A DNA stretch of 64,000 nt. Origin: Metallyticus violacea. Its lineage: Eukaryota > Arthropoda > Insecta > Mantodea > Metallyticidae. The position numbers and the translations under genes were made by a program. The notes under the pieces were generated by a model. It did no database searches and was not told the DNA's origin. It saw only the letters and a list, made by a program, of their open reading frames with translations. The stretch is taken from contig CM060831.1 in NCBI GenBank assembly GCA_030762175.1, positions 28,159,001 through 28,223,000 of the forward strand, read 5' to 3'. Positions 34,055-46,000 of this stretch are shown piece after piece. Each line of letters starts with the position of its first letter. Within the stretch, counting starts at the first letter, position 1.

Positions 34055-37000
34055 TCACTTTGTTCTTTTTCTTTCATCCACACGTGGTCTACCAGCTGCT
34101 TTCTTTCCTCCTGGTTGTTGTTTATCTTTTGCTCTGTTATTAAGTAATGGATGAAGTTCTGTAATTAAAAACAAAAGGTTTTTATGTGAGTATTTTTCAG
34201 AAATTAAAATATTGTACATATGTTTTGCTTAACAAACTATATTATGAAGAAACAATAATGCTAATAACTAAATAATTTTGTTCATTTTACTTAATTATAT
34301 AGACCTTATCAGAGAAAAAAATACTGATTCACACTATAACACAATTTTGGTTTTTACGCTTCCCAAGCATTTATTTTTATAATATAGGTGCATTGATGAG
34401 TGTGTAATTAAAAACAGAGTCAGCAGCTTACTTGCAGTTGCCTCTTTGACATAGATATGCATAGCCTAATGTGCCAGTTTCTCAGTTGAGGTTTTTTTTT
34501 TTTTTTTTTTTTTAAATTTATTTATGAACGCTCTTTAACATCTCAGGTCATCAGTGTCCCATTCAACTCAGGGCGTGAAACGGCCGACTAATTTTGCTCA
34601 GAGGCCTCTCTTTCAGGCTTTTAAGCACCAAAAAATTCATCGGTCCTGGCCGGGTTTGAACCCACGATCTTGGTTTAGGAGGCAAGTATGGTAACCACTA
34701 CACCACCAAGACCAACCACAGTTGAGAGTTTGATGTAGTTGTGTTTAGTAATGGCAGTGGTGAAAATATGTTATATAATACACAAAATTAAATCAAAGTT
34801 CTGTGGTAGATCAAAAAGAGAAATATCCTGATAGACCAGTCCTTACTAGCAGTATCATAAAAAGACTTGTAAAGAGCATACTACGGGTACTTTCCATTTA
34901 AAAAAAAGTATGAAAAATTATGATTAAAATCATATAACTAGCTTCACTGTGTTAGTTTCATATATTTTTTAAAAAAAAATGTAAAATAGGAAAAATTATG
35001 TTCTCACAAAACAAATTAGGTGGAATAAGTACAAGATTAAAACACATTCCACAGAAGTTTCTTGGGCATTTGTCACAAGAGACAGGGATATCAAACAGCT
35101 TAACAAAAGCTACAAAACTATGAAGCATAAAAACCTTAATGTATAATATAAAAATTATGACTTGATTAATTAACAAATGTAACTAGCCTTAAAATTATCG
35201 TCGTAATTGAAAAATGTGAACCCATCAGAGCAGGCAAAGCAGATGACACTAGGGTTCAGCTGGAACTCTTCAACAAATAAATTAAAATCAACACTAACCA
35301 TAAATACTCTAAGCATTTTCTCTCTCTTCAGTAGCACAACTACCTGCAATTATACATTGATCTGATAGCCAAACTTCCCATTAAGATTTTCTGAGATGAT
35401 TAATTTCTAACCTAAGCACCAATGAAGAGACTGATAATAGAATATTTTGTTGTTGAAAATGGTTGATAAAAATTTCCTCCCAATCTTAAATGCCTTGCTT
35501 GGTGGCATTGTAGCATCTATTTTGTAAGTAATTATTGTTCATGCAATAGTATTGGTGTGATGTCGGGTCTATAACAGCATGGAAGAGTTTATTTATATGA
35601 ATATTGTCACAGCCTGAAAAGTTTTAGATTAAAATGAATCGTATACAGGCATATGGATCATCAAGCCTGTATTTCAAATGCATTTGTGACAACATAGACA
35701 AATTTGAAATGAATGGTAATAAACCATACAATAAGCAGTAATAATTGTATAATTAAGATCAATGTATGATTGAGTCAAACTACAGCTCTTAAAATGTTAA
35801 TTTGAACTCGTACAGTGAAGCTAATTATTAATTTTTAAGTCCATCACATCTTCACCAGAGCAGATTATAACATTCCCAAAGCAAAACAAATTATCCAGTA
35901 GTTGGTGGTTAGCTGACGATGGTCTGTAAACATGTACTACATTTAGGGCCAGTTGTATAAAAGTTGCTAACTTAAGATTACTTTTAACTGTAATTTAAAA
36001 GGGAACTAGAGGTTAGTATCATTTCTGTTGCATAAAAATAACCTCAGACTAGTAATTTCAATATGTTTATGGAATTTGGGAATAGTAATTTCAAGTTTGC
36101 CCTAACCGTCGAACCTATGGCAGCATCACGAAACAGTAGCATGTTTAGAGTTGAACTTCAACTGCTTAACCTGATAAAAACAATAATTATTCAATTTTTC
36201 TGCCTTGTTTGCAAACATGGATAAGGAAAAGTCAAAGCGAATAAAAATGGCAAATTTTAGCAAACATGATAAGATATTATTATTCATCTGGTGCTAAAAT
36301 ATAAGAAAATAATTAAAATAAAAAAGCTGATCCTTAACACTTAAGCACTATTATCCCCATAAGTATGCAGTCTATAGCACCTGAAACTCCAGGAAAGTTG
36401 CGAATGTTATTGAAGACTAGCATCACTTTCCTTACATCACCCTCTTTGGTTGGCATTTTAATGAACTGATGCCTAAGAGCTGCAATTGCTCTAGTAACTT
36501 TATGGATAGTTCTGCTGGTCTTTGCTTTCTCCACATTAATATATCTCCAATAAATTTTGGAAGTTCCCTTTCACATGGAATCCTAAAGTTAGTAGCATGA
36601 ACATTGAATTCAAAGCATGATTTTGCTTTATAATTATAATTGGGGACATAACATCTGTTCCAGTTCTTTGAAATATTTTGCTAACCAAAATCGCACTTTG
36701 AATTATTTTTCATTCAGTTCTAGGAATGAATTTTTCCCTCTCATGAAATACACAAGGAGCATAGTGAATAATAATGATAGGATAAATGCTGCTGGGCTCT
36801 GAAGGGATCATTGATCTACAAATAGCACTTTATTAAGATCATTGTGTGATTGAGTGAACTAACACTCTTTTGCTCCACTTAGTTGTTTAAATATGTAGGA
36901 CCAGTTTCACAAACACTTGTATCATTAGCCCCATGTCGACTGGAGGACAAACTGTTATGCCGTAGGGATGTGTAATCTGCTCTGGTGGAGATATGATGAA

Positions 37001-40000
37001 GATTATGTTTTCATGAAGTGTCGAAGTTCATTAAACTGAAAAAAAAAAAATAAATAAAATAAATAATATACAAGATTAAAAGTAAAAAGCAGTTTAATTT
37101 CAGCAGATATTTGTTTTTTACACCTGTGCCTAAAATATAAAATATGTCCAAATATCGTACCAAATACCGTTAAGTATAACCTTCACCAAGCAATTAGCCG
37201 CAGAGAAAAAAGTAATTCAATTAGAAAAGGCAAAGCATAACACAAGTTCAGCAAATATAGATCTAAAACTTTATGAAAAATATTTACAGATTTCAACGAG
37301 GTTAGGAAACATAGTACGGGATAACTTAATCAGAACAGCTTTGGAACATATACAATATCGGGTAAATAAAAAAAAAAGCTTAAAAATCTATAATTCAGAA
37401 CCGAAACATAATTTTGTGGAAAATCTATTAAAAGAAACTTTCAAGAAAGAAGAATTAGCATTTTTAAATAAAGGCCTAAAAATTTGTGCCCAATACTCCA
37501 ATAAAATAAAAAAGATTATTTGGTAGATTTGGAAGAAGTAGCTATTGAAAGGCGAAACAACAAAGAAAAAGAATTAGCTAGAATCAAATCAGAAAAGGTA
37601 TTAAAACAAATAAAAATGAAAACCAGTAAAAAAGACATATAGGAACACTATATCATTAAATGAAATGAATGTAGTTTATACAAAAGCCAACAAAAGGGAA
37701 CAGAATAATAATATTAGATAAAGAAGAGTATTATAATAGAATGCAAGATTATAAAAGGGAATATGTTCAGATGCATTGAAGGGATGCATTAATTTAGTCA
37801 ATGAGGCTCTAAAAAATTGAACTGTTATCCCAAAAGGAACAAAATATAAAATAAAACAATCCTACAATAGCAAAAATATATGGTTTGCCAAAAATTCATA
37901 ATGGAAATGGAATGCGACCCATCATTAACAATATTAATATACCTGCATATTTTTAGCAAAATGGCTTGATTTAAGACACTACCTAAATTTCAAATCAGCA
38001 GTATAAATAATTCTTTTCAGTTAATAGAAAAAATTAAGGACATAAAATTGCAATCTTCTGGCACATTAATATCTTTGGACATTCAATCGCTGTTTCTAAG
38101 CATACCCAAAGATAAGCAGCTAATTTATCTGCAAGTTTGGCTGAGAACAAGTGGAATTAATGATGCACACATAAAATAATATATTAATCTCACAGAAATT
38201 TGCCTAAACCAATCCTTTTTTTCTTTCAAGGGCAAATTTTATAAACAACAATAAGGACTTATTGTAGGGAGTCACTCGTCTCCATTTTTAGCTATCCTCT
38301 TCATGAGCAGATTTGAAATACACATCAACTCAGATTTCCCATACATATGGAAAATATGGTGCAGATATCTCGATATATTTGCCATAGTCAACAAAAAAAT
38401 TAATAATTACACTATAAAATTTCTGAGTTTACAAGATAAAAGCATTTCATTCACACATGAAACTGAAAAGGAAAACATGTTCAATTTCTTGGACATAAAT
38501 AATGAAATGTCAAAAAAACCGGGAATTTGGAATATACAGAGAGAATATACACGCAGACAATCACGTCAAAGCTGACAGTTTTAGTTATCAACACATTGGC
38601 TAATTAACCTTAAATTAGCAAAGAAGAATACCTTAAAGAATACAAACCATTTGAAAGAACAGTGATTAAAAATAGTTATAACAAAGAACTAGCACACAAA
38701 AAAAGTACAGAAATTCAAGGCAAAAACTTATTAAAGAAATAACCGGTTTCAAAGAGAATCCTCTCCATCCTTGACTGACTGCAGTCATCAAATCGGTCAA
38801 AGAATGGAGAGGATTCTCTTCAAAACCAATACCACTATATTTTAAAAGTGAAGCACTAGAGTGTATCAGACAACAGTATTGATTGGATAATTATTTATAC
38901 TGAAACTTATATACTTTATTAGAAAACTTACCCTTTCGGTCATAAATTAAAAAATAACTACGTAAGATATAAAATAATCCTATCAAGAGTTATACGAGAA
39001 GCAAAGTGACAGGCTAATGATAAAGCAATCAAAATAGCTAGTAACAAATCAAAGGCTATATGAAATTATTAAGAGAGAAACAACAGGTAATTTACCCCAG
39101 GTTGCAAATATTACTCTGATGGAAAACTCAATACATTTCAGACCCCAACGAAGTAGCAAATCGTTTCAATAATTTAACCTCAACTTAGGTATTCATTTTT
39201 TGCACTAACTCCATTCACTTACACAAAAGTAAGATGCGTTTCTGGAGAATCTCTCCCATCTTCAGCCACTCACCGAACCGCCGTTACTTGAAACTATGGC
39301 TGGACAAACGGTTGTTCCTGTGGTGGCCTCTGTTGGTTGAAGTAGGAAGTTGCTGAGCTCATCCACAGGAGGAAATTCGAAATTCATTAGGTTTTCTCTA
39401 TTTTTTAATATGAAAATTTTTTCCCAAGTGGATAACTCCAATGGGCTGTGAAGATGTTTCAGCAGTTTTATTCCCGGTTTTATTTCATGGTTTTTGGTCC
39501 AAAAGTGAGCTGCTACTGCTGATTTATCCACCTGTTTAAACAGAATATTCCTAAAATGTTCTTTCCTCCAAATTTCTTTTTGTTTTACCAATGTAGCTTT
39601 GTTCACAATCTGCACATTTTATTTCATAAATTCCTGATTTCTGTTCTGGTGGTATGGAGTCTTTTACTGTGCAACCTAATAAATTCTTGATGTTATATAT
39701 GTTCTTTGAAGATTTTCTTGAACTTCTTGTGATAAATTGGATGGTAGGTAAAACTTTTGAATTTGTATTCTTCTTTTGTGTTTATCATGTGTGGAAACTT
39801 CCCTTATCCCTTTTTGTCTTTCAGATTTATTGATAAATTTTATCCCTGTATCTTTGTTGAAACCATTGGTTATAGCTGTCTTTATTATTTGTTGGTATTC
39901 TATTTTGTACTCTGCTTCTGTGAGTGGAATATTCATCAATCTGTGTGCCAAACTGAAAAATTGCATATTTATGTGGAATGGGTTATAACTCTCATTTTTT

Positions 40001-43000
40001 ATGTAGTTTTCTGTGTGTGTTTCTTTTCTGTAAATTTCAAAATTCAAACCATCTCAATTTCTTATAATTTTTAAATCTAGAAATGGTAGCCACCCATTTC
40101 TTTCTTCTTCTATAGTAAATTGTATGGATTCATGTTGCAAATTAAGAAGTTTCAGGGCATCTATTGAGTGTTTCTTTGGTATTATTGGAAAAATGTCATC
40201 CACATGCCTATACCATGACTTGAAAATTAAAGGGAAGGCTTTATTAGGTTGCACGTAAAACACTCCATACCACCAGAACAGAAATCAGGAATTTACAAAA
40301 TAAAATGTGCAGATTGTGAACAGAGCTACATAAGCAAAACAAAAAGAAATTTGGAAATTTGGAGGAAAGAACATTTTAGGAATATTCTGTTTAAACAGGT
40401 GGATAAATCAGCAGTAGCAGCTCACTTTTGGACCAAAAACCATGGAATAAAACTGCTGAAACATCTTCACAGCCTATTGGAGTTATCCACTTGGGAAATA
40501 ATTTTCATATTAAAAAATAGAGAAAACCTAATGAATTTCGAGTTTTCTCCTGTGGATGAGCTCAGCAACTTCCTACTTCAACCAACAGAGGCCACCACAG
40601 GAACATCCGTTTGTCCAGCCATAGTTTCCAGTAACGGCGGTTCGGTGAGCGACTGAAGATGGGAGAGATTCTCCCAAAACATGTCTTACTTTTGTGTAAG
40701 TGAATGGAGTTAGTGTAAAAAAATGAATACCTAAGTTGAGGTTAAATTGCCACTGCATTGTCAACAGCTTTGTAAGTACAATATTTATTAGTTTCAATAA
40801 TTGCTTTGTCAACATAGCAGAAAATCTAATAAAAGATAGCAAACAAGCAAAAAATATTAAGATCATTGGGTTATTTCGACTCAGTCACACAATAATCTTA
40901 ATATATGATTAGCTTCACTGTGCAATGTTTGAATTAACAATTTTAGTTAAGCAAAAAATATATGCTTGCCCAACTGCGAAGTCAGTAGCTTAGTTAAAGA
41001 TTCAATGTACCTTTTCCCAACAAATGAAGTGGAAATACTACAAATAATAAAAGAACTAACACCATAATGTTCTGCAGGAACAGATGACACATCTGACTTC
41101 CTTATTAAAAAATGTGCACATCTAATTGCTCAACTATTAACATACCTTTACAATGAATCCTTCAACAGAGGCATTTTTCCTTCTTACCTCAAAACAGTTA
41201 TTGTTAAACCATTATGCAAAAAGGGGGAAAAGAAATAATACATCAAACTATAAAACCATAGCACTATTATCAGTTTTCTCAAAAATCTTGGAAAAATTAT
41301 TTTGCAAGCAGCTCTTGAACTTCCTAGAAAGAAATAGTTTACTATCTGCAAAGCAACATGGCTTGAGAAGCAATCGCTGTACTGAATCAGCAAGGTTCTC
41401 TATTAAGTAAAAAATTGTACTTATGACAATGGAGTCGTAATATATCCTACATTCATGTGTTCAAGTTGTTAACACTTACTCCACTTACTTTTTAAAACTT
41501 AGGACTAGTTTCGGGAGAGGTTCCTCCCATCACCGGCTGCTGTTGACTGGATACCATTGTTTGAAACAGTGGATGGATACCCGTTCATTCCTGTGGTGGT
41601 ATCTGGTGGTTTTAGTAGAAACTTGCTGAGTTCACCCAGCAACAGAAAATCAAAATTCATTAAGTTTTTCTTATTTTTTACAATGAAAATTCCCTCCCAA
41701 ATGAATAGTTCTATTGGGTTACGAAGTTGTTTCAGTAATTTGACTTTGGTTTTATCTCATGATTTTTGTTGCAAAAATTACCTGCTATTGCTGACTTGTC
41801 TACCTGTTTTAATCAAATGTCCCTAAAGTGTTATTTTCTCGGAAATTCTAAATTTCTCTTCGTTTTCCCAATGTAGCTCTGCTAACAATCTGTACATTTG
41901 ATCTTATATATTCCTGATTTTTGCTTTGTGGGGATAGTGTCTTTCATTGTGCTATGTACTAAATGTTTTATATTATAGTCTTTGGGACTAACATTATTCC
42001 ATGTTCTGTGAATATCTTCCTAAATTTTTTGTGATAAGTTGGGTGGTATGTGAAACTTTTGAACTTTTATCTTTCTTCACTGTTCTTAAGTGTGGAAACT
42101 TCCTTCATCGATTTTTGTCTTTTAGCTTTATTGATGATTTTTGTTACTGAGTCTATGTTGAAACCATTGGTTATAGCCGTCTTCATTATGTGTTGGTATT
42201 CCATTTTGTACTCTGTTTCCATCAATGGGATGTTGATTATCTGTGTGCTAAACAATGAAATATTGCATATTTATGTGGTATGGGGTTATAACTATAATTT
42301 TTTATGTAATTTTCTCTGTGTGTTTCCTGTGAATCTCAAAGCTAAGACTGTTTGCATTTCTTATTATTTTTAAATCTTAGCTTTGGAATTCACAGGAAAC
42401 ATAAATAACAGATTGTTGTGATCAGATCACATTGAATGTATTTGTAATACAATTACTAAAACAATATATAAACTGAGATATTTCAAACCAAAATGTGATA
42501 AGTAGTGACTGAAAATGATTTATAATGGAATTATTTAACCTACATGTCTCATAATATTGAAATTTGGGGTAGCTGTGCAAAGATGTATAGGTGGATTTAT
42601 TCAAAATAACAAACATCCTTTAAAAAAATAATTACTATCATAGCCCAAGAGCAAACATGAAAATAATTGACAGAGATCCAAACATACAAGGACATTTATT
42701 CTTAAATCTAGACAAAAAACTTAAAAATAGCAGAATTACAGCTGGAGATATAATTGGTATCATTTGACTAAAAGCATACCAACAGAGAAACTTATGCTTA
42801 TGTTAAAGACATGGTTAACATCAATAAATTTAAAAACAGAAGAAGTAAATGACTTATTGAAAGTTACTAATATTTGCATTCAACAAAATTTCTTCAGCTT
42901 CCACAAAAGATATTACCAACAAGTTTCAAGCGTAACTATGGGAAACCATTTGTCACCTTTTCTAGCAGATTTATTCATGAGTTCATTTGAAATACATATC

Positions 43001-46000
43001 ACGAAAGGTTTCCCTTTAATTTTCAAGTTATGGTGTAGGTATATGGATGATATTTTTGCAATAATACTGAAGAAACACTCAATAGATGTCCTGAAACTTC
43101 TTAATTTGCAACATAAATCTATACATTTACCATAGAAGAAGAGAGAAATGGGTGACTACCATTTCTAGATTTAAAAATTATAAGAAATAGAGATGGTTTG
43201 AATTTTGCAATTTACAGAAAAAAAACGCACACAGAAAATTACATAAAAAATGATAGTTATAACCCCATTCCACATAAATATGCAGTGTTTCACAGTTTGG
43301 CACACAGATTGATGCATATTCCACTCACAGAAGCAGAGTACAAAATAGAATACCAACAAATAATAAGGACAGCTATAACCAATGGTTTCAACAAAGACAC
43401 AGTGATAAAAATTATCAATAAATCTGAAAGACAAAAAGGGATAAGTGAAGTTCCCACACTGAAAAATACAACAAAAAGAAGGATACAAATTCAAAAGTTT
43501 CACCTACCATCCAATTTACCACAACAAGTTAAATGTTTTAAAGAACATGGGATAATGTTAGCCCCAAAGAAAGATATATCAAGAATTTATTAGGTTGCAC
43601 AGTAAAAGATTCCATACCAACAGAACAGAAATCAGGAATTTATGTAATAAAATGCGCAGATTGTGAGCAGAGCTACATAGGCAAAACAAAGAGAAATTTA
43701 GAAATTTGGAGGAAAGAACGCTTTAGGAATATTCGGGTTCAGCAGGTGGATACATCAGCAGTAGCAGCTCACCTTTGGACCAAAAATCATGAAATAAAAT
43801 TGAAAATTTAACTGCTTAAACATCTTCACAACCCAATGGAGTTATTCACTTATAACTTCATATTAAAAAATAAAGAAAACCTAATGAACTGTGAGTTTCC
43901 TCCTATGGATGAACTAAACAATATCCTACTTCAGCCAACAGGTGCCAACACAGGAACATCCAGGCATCTGGCCATCGTTTCCAGTATAGGCGGTTAAGTA
44001 AGCAACTGAAGATGGGAGAGATTCTCCCAAAGTGCATCTTATTTTATGTAAGTAAATGGAGTTTAGTGCAAAAAATTAATACCTAAGTTTAGGATAAATT
44101 CAAATACTAATTGAAATCTCCAGTAAATTTGTGTCGATTCCTGAATATTTTAAGATTGAAACTAATTGAAATGTGAAATAAATTCACCCACATACAATTT
44201 AGCCAATTGCCTTTTAAAAAAATTTAATGCCTTGCCGAAATACAAAAGCCAAAGCATAAAGAACTCATCAGAACTAATAGATAAAATTAGACATGTGAAA
44301 TTGGAAAATAGGGATCTACTAGTTTCGTATGATGTGGTCTCTATGTTTCCTAGCATCCCCAAAGAAAATCTGATAGTGGTCATACAGAAATGGCTAACCT
44401 CAATAAACCTACCTAGAGAAGCAATAGAACAATATGTGAACCTCACCAAAATGTGCATCAACCAAACCTACTTCACATTCGGAGGCAACAGTTACACACA
44501 AAATAAGGGTCTAGCAATGGGAAACCCATTATCACCATTCTTAGCAGATATCTACATGAGTTTTTTAGAAATAAAAATAATTGAGGCTTTTCCATATATA
44601 TACAAATGTTGGTACCGTTATGTTGATGATATCTTTGCAATAGTAAATGAAAATTGGAAAGAGGATGCAATAAAACTGCTCAACCTGCAAGACAGCAGTG
44701 TTAAATTTACAATGGAATTGGAGAACAACACGATTCTTCCTTTCTTGGACATAAAAATTATAAAAAATGGCAATATACTGGAATTTGGCATATTCAGAAA
44801 AGATAGCAACACAGATAATTACATAAAAAACAACAGCCTCAACCCAATACAACATAAACATGCCATAATCAATAGCCTCACATTCAGATTAACAAACCTT
44901 CCAATAAGCAAGACAGAATACAAATTGGAGTACCAAAAAATCATAGAGATAGCACAAAAAAATGGTTACACAACAGATCTGATGAACAAGAAAATAGAAA
45001 AATTCAAAAAGAAAAAACGAATAAAAGATATCACCACACTAAAAGGCTACAAAGGGGATCAGATATATAAAAAATTCACATTCCACCCATGGGCACACCA
45101 AAAATTCCAAAAAATTTTTAAACAGGCAAACATCATTTTGGCTCCAGTAAACAAATGTAGTTTAAAAAACCTCCTAAAAACGAACACAAAAGACAAAATT
45201 CCTCCAGAAAAACAATCAGGCATTTATGAAATTGCTTGCAAAGATTGCAATATGAAATATATAGGCAAAACAAAAAGAAATATCTCCATACGGTTTAAGG
45301 AACACATGAGGCATGTAAAATATAAACACATGGAAAAATCAGCAGTGGCAGACCATTTCTGGCAAAAAAACCACGAATTCCAAAAGGTACCAAAACTCTT
45401 AAAAGCTCTTCAAAAACCAATAGAATTGACAGTGTAGGAAAATATATTCATAAATAAAAACAAAGAAAATTTGGTTAATTTTGATCTTCCAAACAATAGC
45501 AACCTTATCACAAAGTTCATAAAATCTACGGAGCAACATCTGAATACCACGCGGGGAAGCAGACATTGGGATCATGCTGACGATGAAGGCAATCGCCTTT
45601 GAAACATGTCCAAGTAAGTGGAACTAAATTAGTGAAATTTGAGTGATTTCCTCAATAATAATTTGTTATGTTAATTGAAATGTTATTTGATACAAAGAAG
45701 TGTGTTGTTTTAATGATTTATAGATAAAGCTTTGGAAGGCATAGGTTGTAAATATGTATGTGCAAATTCATACAAAAAATTGTCAATATCCAACAGGCCT
45801 CCTGTAATCCACATGGATAGTATAATAAATTGAGTTGAATGCTGTAGACTGGGTGTGCACAGTATTCAGCTGAAAACCAGTGCTCGCTTAAAGGAAAGTG
45901 TAGCTTGTTTTGATGCATTCAAAGGCAGTCTCAGCTGACATATTATTTTGGAATGTTATTTGCCCATGAAAATAAAACTAAACTTTTTTGGTGAAAAAAA

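Larger units (their letters stand above)
44160..45660 (+). mobile_element. PLE, family A, 5'-truncated, best-preserved copy
   Basis: Begins in the RT just at INSPTYNLAN and continues through the GIY-YIG endonuclease to a hammerhead-like motif at 45576-45610. After the stop at 45435 the frame continues ENIFINKNKENLVNFDLP to 45.55 kb. It lies in the 14 kb intron, opposite in orientation to the host gene. Confidence 0.9.

Noticed and set aside
37170..45660. LTR retrotransposon or endogenous virus
   Set aside because: RT motifs are PLE-type with a GIY-YIG endonuclease; there is no protease, integrase, gag or envelope-like sequence.
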